Assembly (NCBI GenBank): GCA_004802725.1 | Contig: SGPM01000083.1 | Coordinates: 1-64,000 of the forward strand | DNA length: 64,000 bases | Reading direction: 5' to 3' | DNA from: Antrodiella citrinella | Taxonomy: Eukaryota > Basidiomycota > Agaricomycetes > Polyporales > Steccherinaceae | Shown here: positions 35,601 through 46,937 of the stretch, in pieces | How positions within the stretch are numbered: the first letter of the stretch is position 1 | Layout: every line of letters starts with the position of its first letter | The notes under the pieces: generated by a model | What the model was told of the DNA's origin: nothing | Seen by the model: only the letters and a program-made list of their open reading frames with translations | Database searches by the model: none | Translations under genes and position numbers: made by a program

Positions 35601-37685
35601 CGAGAGCGTCGAAGACAGGATGAACCCTGCCAGTGTCATCGATGACAAGATTGTTCGCACATCCGGCAAGATTGAACTGCTCAATCGTATCCTTCCTAAG
35701 TTTTTTGCGACAGATCACAGAGTATGTCATAAGCCGTTATCCTCACTCTCCACCGAAACTCATTAGTGTCGTCTGCTTCGCAGGTCCTCATCTTCTTCCA
35801 GATGACAAAAGTCATGGATATCATGGAGGATTTCTTGAAGATGATGGGCTGGAAGTACCTTCGCCTGGATGGTGGAACCAAAACAGAAGATCGTGCTGGA
35901 CATGTCGCACAGTTCAACGCAAAGGACTCAGAGATCAAGGTGTTCATTCTGTCCACGCGTGCTGGTGGTCTCGGTCTCAACTTGCAGACTGCCGATACCG
36001 TCATCATGTACGCTCACCGACCTTTTGTCCGCTATACCTCGTGGCTCACAGTCATTGGATTCTTTTATAGCTTCGACAGTGATTGGAACCCTCATGCGGA
36101 TCTTCAAGCACAAGATCGTGCGCATCGTATCGGTCAGACCAAAGTCGTTCGTATTTTGCGGTTCATCACGGAAAAGAGTGTGGAGGAAGCCATGTTCGCT
36201 CGTGCTCGTTATAAACTTGACATCGACGACAAGGTTATTCAAGCTGGTCGTTTTGATAACAAGTCAACACAGGAAGAGCAGGAGGAGTTCTTGGTAAGCC
36301 CTACTGCTTCAAGTGATTCTTCTACACGTTCATTGACCGGGTTTGTTCTCAGCGCTTGATTCTGGAAGCTGACCAGGAGGAAGAGAACGAGGAGGCTGGT
36401 GACATGAACGACGAAGAGATTAACGAGATCATCGCTCGTACTGATGAGGAGACTATTCTGTATCGCGAACTCGACATCAAGCGCGACCGCGACGCTTTGG
36501 AGGCGTGGAAAGCTGCCGGGAACAGGGGCAAACCACCTCCACCGCTGATGCAGCTTGAAGAATTACCGGATTGTTATCGTACCGATGAGCCGTTCATCAA
36601 TAAGGAGGAGTTCGAAGCAGAAGAGGGACGCGGACATCGTAGACGGACAACCGTCAACTATAATGATGGCCTCAGTGATGACGCTTGGGCAATAGTGCGT
36701 ACCTCATCTTGAAGAGTCAAGGCTGCTGCTAACCTGTCTGTAGGCGTTGGAAGATGGTGAGGACTTGCAGGAGCTGTCGGAGCGGGCGCGCGAGAGAAAA
36801 GATCGGCGTATCTCCAACAAACTCTTTAAGGAGGCCGACTCGCGAGGCTCTCCGGCTCTGGAGATCGACACACCGACTGGCAAGGGTCGGAAGAGCAAGA
36901 AGGGCAAAGGCAGAGCGCCCGCAACCGATATGTCCTTCGAGCTTCCTGCAGGTGCCAAGCGGAAACGAGGCATGAAGTCAATGTCTGTTACGCCGTCTAT
37001 TAATGACGATGATGATGACGACCGAGATACGGTTCGTCTCAACACATCTCTTTCTCGTGTATTTATATTCATCAAATTGCTCTGCAGAAACGTCGGAAGG
37101 TTAAGGGCGGCGACATCACGCCTGCAGTCCGAGATAAGATGAAGAAAGCTCTCAACGAATGTTACAAGGCTGTTCTCAACTGTGAAGACGATACAGGGCG
37201 TAAGCGTTGTGAGCTGTTCAAGGATGTCCCTGACAGGAGAGTGAGTGCCAAATTTCAGTGTAGACAGGCTTATGATACTGACGCTTACAATCGCTATTTA
37301 GGAATATCCGGACTACTACCAGCTCATCACCAGACCAATCGCGCTTTCTACCCTTCGCAAACGCATCAACAGCAATTACTACAAGAGCGTCCTCGACTTC
37401 CGGGATGACATGCGCCTAATGTTCAACAATGCTCGAACATACAACCAAGAAGGATCTTGGGTGTATGTCGACGCGGAGGAGATGGAGAAAGTGTTCGATA
37501 GCGTTTTCGAGCGCATCATCTCCGGGTCCTCTCTTCCTGGGGCCCCTGCCGCATCGAACGCCGGTTCGTCAGCCATGACCCCGGTATTCGAGGACGAACG
37601 ACTTCCTATCAAGGGGAAGAATGGTCGCAACTTGAAGCAGGTTATCAGTGACGACGAGTACCTCACGCCTAGTGACGAAGAATGA
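32671..37685 (+). CDS. SNF2: SWI/SNF or RSC catalytic ATPase (Snf2/Sth1) with bromodomain
   Basis: ATP-driven motor of a nucleosome-remodelling complex. The start at 32671 reads [18 protein letters not shown]. Domains in order: QLQ ([20 protein letters not shown], near 33168), HSA and adjacent helices (about 33950-34350), and the SNF2 ATPase with [35 protein letters not shown] (Walker A across the 34629-34680 intron), DEGHRMKN (Walker B, split by intron 34980-35030) and [20 protein letters not shown]. The helicase C domain follows ([49 protein letters not shown]), then a SnAC-like region (near 36400-36700) and a C-terminal bromodomain with [17 protein letters not shown] and [17 protein letters not shown], whose YN matches the acetyl-lysine-binding Asn. 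TGA 37683-37685. About 1,490 residues over roughly ten introns. Whether it is the Snf2 or Sth1 orthologue is undecided. Confidence 0.96.
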
Positions 37686-38231
37686 TCGTGTCACCCACTC
37701 TTACTTCCAGGTCTTGTTGTCGTTATCTTATGATCGCTGAGCCGTTTTTCATTGTACACTTGCAGACCTTTTATTATATGCCTTTCGTTTCTCCCCTCGC
37801 TATGTTTAGACCACGGTACATGTTACAAGAATCCGAGCGTATTGCGAATTGTACACTTAGACCAATGATTGTGCTACTCTCAAAAGCTTAAGCGCTTAGG
37901 TCGATACGGACCGTTTGGTCTGCTATCTCATTGCACCTCAACATTGGCTAAGGTGACGCCATGGACCGTGAGTATCTGGGACGTTAGGACGCCTCTCTGT
38001 ATGCGACTGTCGTGTGTACCGCAACCCCCGGTGAGACGCCCCTCATTTCTACTGTAAACTCACCGCCCTTATCCTTGCAGATAAGAGTTTGTTGGCATGT
38101 CTGTGCAATCATGGTGTTTCCCAGAGACATAGTTGCGCCATGCCGATTTCTCTCGAACCTCGGCTGAGAGGACAACAGGATATATAGCGTCTGACTCCCA
38201 GAGACTTCGGTAGTGATCCAGTCTTGGCAAA
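37686..38231. other. Intergenic region SNF2 / dioxygenase
   Basis: Contains the SNF2 3' region and the promoter of the dioxygenase gene. No coding frame with recognisable features. Confidence 0.5.
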
Positions 38232-39717
38232 ATGGCTCCTTCTGTCTCTGAAATCGCTACCACAACCACCGAAGAGATCTCTCGTGGAGTATCTAAACTG
38301 CAACTCAAGAGCGAGACAGAGAAACAGACGTCTCAGGAGGTACCTGTAAGTCTTGTCCGTCTTATCCTTTGGGCTATATGCTCATCTATGTTGTAGCCGT
38401 CTTACCCTTTATACTACCCGCACTTCGATGTGACGGAGAAGTTCTCTCCTACTGAGATCTTTGGTATGCTACATTGTGTATACACGAGTCTTCAAATGCT
38501 CATGATCCCATCTAGAATTCACCGATCCTGGAACTCGCGCTGATCCCAAGAAGCCTCACCTTCTCACTGAATCTACTTCCTTAAGGCACCTTAGTCCTTA
38601 CCTTGGAACCGAAGTCACCGGAATCCAAATCTCGAACCTCAGCTCGGAAGGTTTGGATGAGCTTGCCCTGCTCGCCGCCGAACGCAAGGTTCTCGTGTTC
38701 CCGGACCAGGACTTCAAAGACCTCGCTCCGGAGAAGCAAATTGCGATCGCCAGGTCAGTATAGAAGATCGGGCAGTGTTGAGCAAACGGGACAGTGCTGA
38801 CGTCTTGTTCTGCAGACACTTTGGTCCCATCCAGATCCACCCGACCTCAGGGAATGCCAAGGGATATCCTGAATTCCACGTCGGTGAGCAGGACTTTTTT
38901 TTTCTTGAACGCGGAGGTCCGGACTAAGCAGTAATCTTATAGTATACCGCGACGCAAACAACAACCGTTTCGAGGAATACAGGGGTGCCAACCGTGCGAA
39001 CAGGACTAGCTGGCACTCGGATGTTTCGTATGAGAAGCAGACTCCGGGTACGACTCTATTTTGGATTCTAGATCAGGTGAGCGTCATTTTGTCTCGAGCA
39101 TAAGGTTGTCGACTGACAATATGTCAAGCCTGAAGTCGGAGGGGACACCCTCTTCTCGTCACAAGTAGAGGCTTACAACCGTCTCTCTCCTGAGTTCAAG
39201 AAACGTCTGGAGGGACTCCGTGCAGTGCACTCCGCGGTACCTCAGGCCGAAGCGTCCAGGCAGCGCGGTGGTCCTGTACGAAGGGAGCCCGTCGAAACCG
39301 AGGTCTGTACATACATCTGTCACTTCGTGGCCATTGTACAACTCTGACGGTGGCGAATTCAGCATCCTCTGGTTCGTGTTCACCCCGCCACCGGAGAGAA
39401 GGCTCTCTACATAAACCAGGGCTTCACCAAGTACATCGTCGGCTTCAAGGACGAAGAGTCCGAGTACCTCCTCAAGTTCCTCTTCGACCATATCTCCAAG
39501 GGCGCCGACTTCCATGTTCGTGCGAGTTACCACCCCGGCACGGTTGTAGTTTGGGTAAGTCATCGTCTCCCACTTGGAGTTGCTTTGACTGACACGACTG
39601 TCGTAGGACAATCGAGTGACAGTGCACAGCGCGACGAATGACTTCGACAAAGTGGCCCGCAGGCATGCTGTCAGGTTAACACCCCAAGCCGAAGTACCCA
39701 TCCCTGCAACTGCTTAA
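38232..39717 (+). CDS. TauD/TfdA family 2-oxoglutarate, Fe(II)-dependent dioxygenase
   Basis: Likely uses 2-oxoglutarate, O2 and Fe(II) to hydroxylate a small substrate; fungal relatives (Jlp1-like) release sulphite from sulphonates such as taurine, giving a sulphur source. The start at 38232 reads MAPSVSEIATTTTEE. The core includes LRHLSPYLGTEVTGIQISNL, KVLVFPDQDFKDL, RHFGPIQIHPTSG and the facial triad: WHSDVSYEKQTPGTT supplies His and Asp, and DNRVTVHSATNDF near 39605 supplies the distal His. RRHAVRLTPQAE contains the 2-oxoglutarate-binding Arg. Six introns; TAA 39715-39717; about 375 residues. Substrate cannot be read from sequence. Confidence 0.9.
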
Positions 39718-39894
39718 GCGGATGTCTCACGGCCAAAAGCGCAACGTAGAAGCATCTTTGTATGTATGTATGGAACAAAACGAGCGAGAATGTATCATAT
39801 GGAGTCGTCTTGTCAGGCAGGTGTTAGGGTATATCATGAAATTAAGCGTACAACATAACGACAACAAAGCAAATCGTTTGCCGAGTCGCGCTGT

Positions 39895-42800
39895 CTACAG
39901 TGCAATCTCCACATCCAGTCGTGCGAGGTATGAGTACACATCTGGTGACATCCGATACTTGAGGATGCCAGCGAATACAATCAATGATCGAGACTTCTTC
40001 CTCAATGCGATCAAAGACTGAAGCAATCTGTAAGTACAACGACAACGTGAAGCTTCCAATGAACTTGCCATCTGTTTATTAGCATCCTGCGCCATTGATG
40101 TCTTGACCTTTTGATGGACACTGGCGAGTGCGTCCATTGTAAGTGTGAGGAAGATTTGGAGATTCCGCTGGAGAGCTTCAGGCTGATCCCGAAATTCTTC
40201 TGCTCGACGAGTGGTCTTGCTGACGTCGCCATCCATGGGGATCAAATCAATTGACTCCATGATCTGAACAAAGACTCTGTGAGCGAGAAATTTGGGTGCA
40301 AGAGTTCATAACGTACCTCAAGAGCCATCTCCATACGGCCAGCTTCCTTCGCCTCAATGGCCTCTCTCACGCGGAGCAAGCGAATGACCGCTTCCCTTTC
40401 CTTCCCGACCGCCCTATTGGTTCTCTCATAATGCCGTAAGATATCTGCAGCAATGCGCTCTATCGACCGTGCAGCTTCGTCTCCACTTGGCTGGGCGATG
40501 GCATTGCCGAGGGCACGAACAAGGCATGAGATGACGGTGTTGTAGTCTCCCGCGAGGTTGTAGAGTTTGATCGCCTCAGGAAGTCGGTCATTTTCTTCTG
40601 AATGTCGTGCCGCCTTGATAAGGATTTGCTCGTTGAAGTCTTTGGCAGCTTCTAGCTTGAGGAGAGGTGAGAATTGCTCTATCAGACCGCTCTGAGAGTT
40701 CGAGTCAGTGAACAGTCAGTGTAAACCGAAATTGCACGCACGAATCTGGTGGCGTCTGGTCGGAAACCTCCGACGAGCTCCTCCCAAGCTTGCCCTCCGT
40801 TCGCAAGCACGATGATCCTTCTCACAAGGTCCCAAGTGCTCTCGACCTGCTCCTTTCCGACCTGCCCTTGATCCGCGCTCAGACATATACAGGAGACGTA
40901 CTGCAATGCTTCCTTGGCGTCCAACTTCACAAATTGACGGATGTACCGCCAAATGAGGTTGGAAAGGCTGAGAGCCGGAGGGGCGTTCTGAGTCAGCGAC
41001 ACTACGCGGAGTAATATTCAGTGCCAGGAGAGTAGAAGCCAAGGTATTGAAACTTACGAGGCGTCATGTCAGATGTTTCCGCTCGCGAGGAGACACGAAG
41101 AAGACCATGGTATGCAAGCGCGATCGCAAGATGAACTGCCTCTACTTCCGTTTCGGAGTGGTCCCATAATGAAGCGACAGCCTAATAGTCATGTTGTCAT
41201 TGGAATGCCGACAACGCTAGACGAAAGAGACTTACACGCTCGAACTGCCCGCACATAAGAAGGACACCGGCCCAGACGCCTCGCTTGGCCCCTTGCTGGT
41301 CTGGTGCCCCGTCGAAGTGACGTTCACCGTAGCTCAACAGGACCTCCGCCAAACCACGAAGACCGCCGTTCTCGCTTTCGTCAACCTGGCACCGAACGTG
41401 ATCAACAAGCATAAGTGGGGTCGGAATCACATACCATTGCAAGTTGGAACCAGAGCCAATCTTCTGTCGTCACCGTTACCTGCGCCACGCTACGACGCGT
41501 GGGATCAATCTTGCCCATAAGTTTATACAAAGCAAGCTTGAAGGGGTCAGCGGTGGACGAGTGCAGCATGTGTGCGTTGTACAACGAATGCAGTTGATCT
41601 CGATGAGGCTTTGATAGCCTAAGGAACCAACCTTTGAGTGGAAGTTGAGGGGTGTAGAATCATCGACGACGTACCGCCTGTCTGCAGATTCGATCCAAGC
41701 CTTGAAATGTCCGATAAAGCTCGCTTCGCGATGCTCAATGGCCGCTTGATGCTGGATCGCCTCCTGCAACGCTTCTTGGACGTGACCTGTGCGTACCAAG
41801 TAGTAAAGTTTCGCCCAAAGAGGTTGACCGGCAACAAGCTTAACCACGTCATGAGTACATGTGCGAATACAATGAGGAAGGGGTATACCTCGGTCCGATC
41901 TTCCCACTCTCCACCTCTGTAATGTCTCAGCGCCGCAAACGCTCTGGCCTTGTTGGCAATACTAGGATCGCCACCAAGTCGCGCCTCCATTGGGCGTGCT
42001 TGAATAGTGCGATCAATCACATCCCAGTACTGCTCTTCCAATGCCTCCCTAGCACCTTGTGCAATCTTTCGGCGCAAGTCAGCTGCATCGCGAGACTCTG
42101 GGTCGCCCAGATACGCTCTCGCAAATTTCCGCTCAAAGGCCGGCGCGTTCAGAATGTGTGCACTTGCGTGCTCCAAGGGAACGACTGAGGGGGGTTCACC
42201 GGTGATTTTGGTCAGCACGTGAAAGTCTTGCGAAAGTTGAGGTGCGCGCGTCTGCGTGTCAACGTCAATGGCAACGTCGGTTGAGACGTTTTGGTGGAGC
42301 GCCACATACCTCTGGACTGAGAGACATTGAAGCTTCCATCAAAGCATGTACGATGGGATAAGACGTCCCTCTCAGTCTTGCAGCGTTCAACTCGACGACG
42401 ACACGATCGTATGCTAACATCTTGCTCTGAGTTTGCAGGTTTGGTGGCGGGCCAGTACTCGCCTTCGGACTTGTCAGTTGTCGCGCCAGAACAACAACAC
42501 CGTAACACGCACCGACAACAAGCCCCTCCCATGTTTGCTCTGCTTGAACTCTGTCACAGCCCGATTCTCGCCCCCCACTCTGTCGCCCAGCTTCTCAAAC
42601 ACGCGTTTCTTCCGTTCTTCCCACATCTGGTTCTGCTTCTTCTCCATGAATGCGTAGAAGTCCTTTTGCGTGGACTGACGGGCGAGCTCAATCGTGGCAA
42701 TGATGTTCTGTTCGTGTGCATGTCGCAGGAAGCCCTTCACGTCCGTGTCTTGGATGGCTTGCAGTGGCGTAAACGTTGCACCGGCATTCAGATGTGCGAT

Positions 42801-43071
42801 CGAACTGCCCAGCGCGGGTGCATCGACATGCGCTTGTGCAAGAAGGTAGTTTCTGCAAAACGATAGGTTCAGTACCTGAACACGCGACAGTAGGTAAAAA
42901 AACGTACGCTCGGTCATTGTCTGTGGAGGTACCTGGTTGACGCGAAACGAGACGACGAGACTGCGCCTCAATCTGATCAAGAGAAAGATGTACAGAAGGC
43001 AAGTCCGGATGAGTGACATGGGAAGTCAGGGCTTTGGAGGCTCTCAGCAGCGAGGACAAGTCTGCCGACAT
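39895..43071 (-). CDS. NIC96: Nucleoporin Nic96/Nup93, inner-ring scaffold
   Basis: Helical scaffold of the nuclear pore inner ring, linking Nup188/192 to the central channel. It starts at 43071 with MSADLSSLLRASKALTSHVT. The first exons hold the N-terminal coiled-coil part (NYLLAQAHVDAPALGSSIAH, ALQAIQDTDVKGFLRHAHEQ-type text and DFYAFMEKKQNQMWEERKKR). The alpha-solenoid includes EEQYWDVIDRTIQARPMEAR (near 42010), HPTSTPQ/LAKLYYLVRTGHVQ-like repeats, and LSNLIWRYIRQFVKLDAKEA near 40930. The last exon contains SRSLIVFAGILKYRMSPDVY and ends at TAG 39895-39897, matching the family's conserved C-terminus. About ten introns and close to 890 residues, slightly longer than yeast Nic96. Confidence 0.92.
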
Positions 43072-43387
43072 CTTCGGAAAGGAACAAGCACAATGAAGAG
43101 TCGGAAACTCAAAGACAACAATTATCGGCGCCAAACGTCTTGCTCAAACGTCAGGCGCTAGTATGTTTTGGGTCAGGAACGAAGCTGTTGGTAAACAAGT
43201 ATAAACAACTATATACGACACAATATTATGTAATGATGTCTCTATATCAGTGCTTCAATCCGACGTTCTTCGTTGCGCGTAACTAGTCATATTTCGCTAT
43301 CGTTTCCTTCGAGTCATGTTCCCTTGGTTGCTACTGTATACGACATGTTCCTAGTATTTATGCCCACGAACAATCTATGATTTTCCT
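43072..43387. other. Intergenic region: NIC96 promoter and methyltransferase 3' end
   Basis: Short AT-rich spacer between two minus-strand genes. Nothing else seen. Confidence 0.5.
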
Positions 43388-44467
43388 TCACTTTCTGCGT
43401 ATTAGTATCACCGGAGTTGCCATCGGGATATCAAAGAGCCCTTTCTCTTTGTCAAACCACACTAAATCTTCGCCCTTCTCCACGAGCGCAGCGAGTTTAC
43501 CAGCAACTTTCACTTTCTCCTCGTCTGACAGCGTTGCAATGACACTCCAAGTCATGAAGCGTGTCGTAAGGATATCCAGCGTTCCTTCCGTGGAATACTT
43601 GACATACTCTTCTTGCGGTTCGCGGAAGTATGTCTTGTATGATGGGAGGTCGAAAACCCGGCGGAAGGGCCATTCCTTGAAGTGCAGCGTAGTTTTGCCT
43701 GTAGCACTCTGGTAGGACATTCCCAAGGACCACATCTCTTCGACCCAACGTTTGTCTCTGTACATAACAATCAGAAACCACGGACTCGGAAGCACGTAGC
43801 TGAATGTCGGACTTGCCTATCTTCGATTTGCCACACGAGGATGATGGTCCCATCTGGCTTCAAGATGCGGTTGAGCTCCTTGACACCAGCTTCCAGATCG
43901 TTGCACCAATGGAATGCCTATAATTAATGTGAGCCTCGAAGAAGGTAGCAAGATGAGAATGATATACGGCTTACAGTGGCCGCTATGATCACATCAGCCC
44001 ATTCATCCGGCACGTCTGATTTCTCGAACATTCCGCTGGATATGGATACCCTGGGATCCTGGATGTTTTGAGAGAAAACATCACGCATGCCTTGGAGTGG
44101 TTCGACGCATTTCAAAGCCTTGAGTTCCTTGCTCCACTGTGCATCTGCGAGCAAAGCGCGGGTGAACAGACCCGTCCCCGCTCCTATCCTAAATCGTACG
44201 ATGATACATTAGCTTCTGAAGGGCGCATCCACAAAATAGTCGCTCACTCGGCTACATTGAGGTCGTTCTTCTTAGACAACGTAGAATACATATAAGCAAG
44301 CTGCTTGGTGGTATATTGATGACGAGCTCTATCGTGGCGCATGTCTGTTCAACTCTGACCATCATGATTGGGCTAGAGTCGCTAGACAATACTTACTTGT
44401 CGTACACTTCGCTTTTGTTGCCATCGTATCCCGCAGTGGAGGCTTGGTGAACAGCGGAAGAAGACAT
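43388..44467 (-). CDS. Class I SAM-dependent methyltransferase (type 11-like)
   Basis: Probable small-molecule methyltransferase using S-adenosylmethionine. The start at 44467 reads MSSSAVHQASTAGYDGNKSE. Motif I GAGTGLFTRALLADAQWSKE lies near 44180, followed by KCVEPLQGMRDVFSQN (acidic end of strand 2), DVPDEWADVIIAATAFHWC, and LNRILKPDGTIILVWQIEDR, the typical post-motif III strand. The C-terminal half (LHFKEWPFRRVFDLPSYKTY, FDIPMATPVILIRRK) resembles fungal proteins of the Crg1/Tmt1 neighbourhood of this superfamily, but the substrate is unknown. Three or four introns; TGA 43388-43390; about 290 residues. Confidence 0.85.
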
Positions 44468-44546
44468 GATAAGAATCTATCAAAACAACTTCTTACACCA
44501 TGTTTATAAGTGAAAACCCACCAGCGGCTTACTGCCAGTGCTTGCG

Positions 44547-44861
44547 ATGATGTCAATCATAATGTGCCCAGGCCCGCACGTCGAGTCCGACCAGTCATAT
44601 CATGCCAGCGTCCACGCTCTCGAGAGAAGACACCCCAATAAGCCGATCCTTGCGCACGAGGATGGAGACATATATGCCTATCCTGATCTGTCTGCACTTA
44701 TCCGCCACCAGTCTGCTCACACCCTTCTCATGCACGCCGATCCTCGTCAGTCCTCGTCCCCATCTCGCCGTCCTATCAGTACTCCAAATCCGACGCGATC
44801 TGAGTATATGCGCAGACACTTGCCAGCGTGTGCTGAAAACGGGTACGCGAACTCCGAGTGA
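44547..44861 (+). CDS. Possible small orphan ORF next to the methyltransferase start
   Basis: A stop-free 104-codon frame with ATG at 44547 and TGA at 44859-44861. Its product contains HPNKPILAHEDGDIYAYPDL, a His/Asp/Ser-rich middle and SEYMRRHLPACAENGY. I recognise no family and see no splice evidence. A competing 205-codon minus-strand frame (44595-45212) covers it. It begins 79 bp from the divergent methyltransferase start, so a shared promoter would be available if it is real. It may equally be non-coding. Confidence 0.25.
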   Translation: MMSIIMCPGPHVESDQSYHASVHALERRHPNKPILAHEDGDIYAYPDLSALIRHQSAHTLLMHADPRQSSSPSRRPISTPNPTRSEYMRRHLPACAENGYANSE

Positions 44862-45376
44862 AAACATGCATGGCCCAATCCCAATCTCAAGGTGTCGACA
44901 AAGGTGAGAGTGTGAAGCATATTGCGGTAATGGACGGGAATCGGAATTGCGTACGACACGAATGAGGGGGAGAGAGAAAGTCAGAAGAGCGAGACAGGGA
45001 GGACAGGGGGTCTTATGTATTACGTTGGCCTGGGGATGGGTGCAGGGCTCGGGCGAGCATGATATCGTCGAGATGATGATGACGTCGATGCATCCGTGGA
45101 TCGGACGAGCTAACAAGAAAAAGAAGCAGACTTTCATTTCTAGAGGATGGACGCAGCTGAGCGAAGAGTTAGTTTTCACTGGGAGGCCTGAGGCCTGAGA
45201 CATCATGTACATGAACTACACACCGGTACCGTTCGTAGATTGGCTGCAGTATAGTGGCCTTGAATACCATATACAAAGTAAGCCTACAAAATACAATGAG
45301 CGAGAAAGTCTGGTGACTCGCATAATCCCCCAAAGTATCAAGAAAAAGAAATGCATATAACGACACGCCACCTACT
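44862..45376. other. Intergenic region upstream of the copper-fist gene 3' end
   Basis: GA-rich near 44960-45010 (plus strand). Contains the 3' flank of the minus-strand copper-fist gene. No supported gene. Confidence 0.45.
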
Positions 45377-46937
45377 TCATCCACAACAAGATCCTGCCAC
45401 TTTGGCTGTCAAAGTTTCCACGCTAGAGGTCTCCGCGACCATTGACCGCCCTGCTTCTGCGTTCGAAGACTGAGACGGCTCGGCCGAGCAACAACTCTCA
45501 CCACTGCCGTCGTGCTTCTCCCCACATCCATCGCAACTTTTACCGCACCCACAAGATCCGTCGGGGCATCCGCAGCGTCCTGCACAGCACTCCAACTTCG
45601 GTAGCCGTACCAGCCCAAACGCAGCACTGCGTTGCTCCATCTCACTGTTCTGTCCGGAGAAAAGGTTGATAGGATAGACCGTGATGTTCGTCGGGTCGAG
45701 ATTGATACCGGGCGCGCGCTGAGTAGGAGGTAAGGGTATGGATGCCGCGGCGAGGGCGAAGAAGGCGTCAATGAAGCTGGTATTGGCCGGAGTAGAAGAG
45801 CCTCTTAGTGTGGGAAGCTCTATACCACCCTCCCAGTCCACGCAAGTACCGCACCCGTCAGGACAGTCCTTGTGATCGCTGACAGTATGTCCCGTGCCCC
45901 TGTGTTCCACGCAACCCGGGCAGCTGCAGCGGTACCCACAACAACAACCAGAACCTGCCAGCGATGCTACGGAATTGAGAGAAGGTATCGATGGGAAGAT
46001 GGGTAGAGGACCGCTAGAAGATCCATACTCGGCGGAGGGTGCACTGATGATAGGTGGAAGGTCGGGTCCGCGCGTGGGTCTGGGAGACTGTCGACGCAAT
46101 TTCTTCGTTCGTGCTTTCAATGACGGTTGACAGCAGTCTCGAGGATGCTTAACTGGGCTAGAAGATACAGATGTTGCTGCAACGAGTGATGGCACTGCAA
46201 CAATTGGCGTGTTCGCATCCGCTCTGCGACCACAGAGAGCAGCAGCGTCTGCGAGGGCAGAAAGTCCGGAGCTGGTTCCGGTGTTCGAAAGGCTAGGCAT
46301 TGTATCCGTGCTTCGTCCGTCATTACATTTGCAGTTCCAGATATCCTTGCAGTGACACGGATTAAGCAGAGACGTCACTAGTGACTACACGTCAGAGTAA
46401 ATAGCAATAATGAATGCAAAAAACGAACCACTCGCTCGAGCGACGACTGGAGCTGAGGTAGATGGGCGAGGCAGAGCGTCTTTGATCCCGTTGGGTAAGG
46501 ACGGTAGAATTGGAATGAAGCGTTTAGCTGTTCATGGTAACCAGAGTGAGCTAGGGGACCAGCATGCAACGGAAGATATCACAAACATTTGACAGAAAGC
46601 TGCCTCATTGCTGGTTCCGATTCCTTCGCAGAAGAGCAATCACACTTAGAATGCACCCGCTTGGCCTTCCGCAACTCCCTACATTTCTCACACTGTGAGA
46701 CTGGCCTGCCCTTCTTCTTGACCTCAAACAGTGGTCGCTCAGTGTGGTGGCACGAGGATGAACGATGTCCTTTAATACAAGACTCGCTGTAGAATGAGAC
46801 GAAGAATGAGATACTCCGAGTATTAGGGTGAATAGGGAGGGGCACTTACCAGGCGAACTTCTGTCCGTTCACAAAAACCTGTGTAAGGATATATAGGTCT
46901 CAGTACAGATTGTACACATAAGGATTGTGCGTACCAT
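45377..46937 (-). CDS. Copper-fist transcription factor (Mac1/Ace1/Cuf1 family)
   Basis: Copper-sensing DNA-binding regulator of copper uptake or detoxification genes. The first exon seems to be the start codon alone: ATG at 46937-46935 is followed at once by GTACGC, and the next exon after CACAG supplies VFVNGQKFA. The copper fist continues over an intron: ESCIKGHRSSSCHHTERPLF, KKKGRPVSQCEKCRELRKAK, RVHSKCDC, giving the zinc Cys3His set and the RGHR/GRP-type minor-groove motif. Further on are Cys-rich metal clusters: CHCKDIWNCKCN near 46350, GCCCGYRCSCPGC near 45930, and ECCAGRCGCPDGSCGCGKSC near 45550, ending close to a CSCG-type tail (SCCG) with TGA at 45377-45379. About 460 residues. Whether it is an activator of metallothioneins or of transporters cannot be told from sequence. 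Confidence 0.93.

Noticed and set aside
44595..45212. 205-codon minus-strand frame between the methyltransferase and copper-fist genes
   Set aside because: No motif, biased composition, and it lies in the 3' flank of the copper-fist gene; kept only as a competitor of the small plus-strand ORF.
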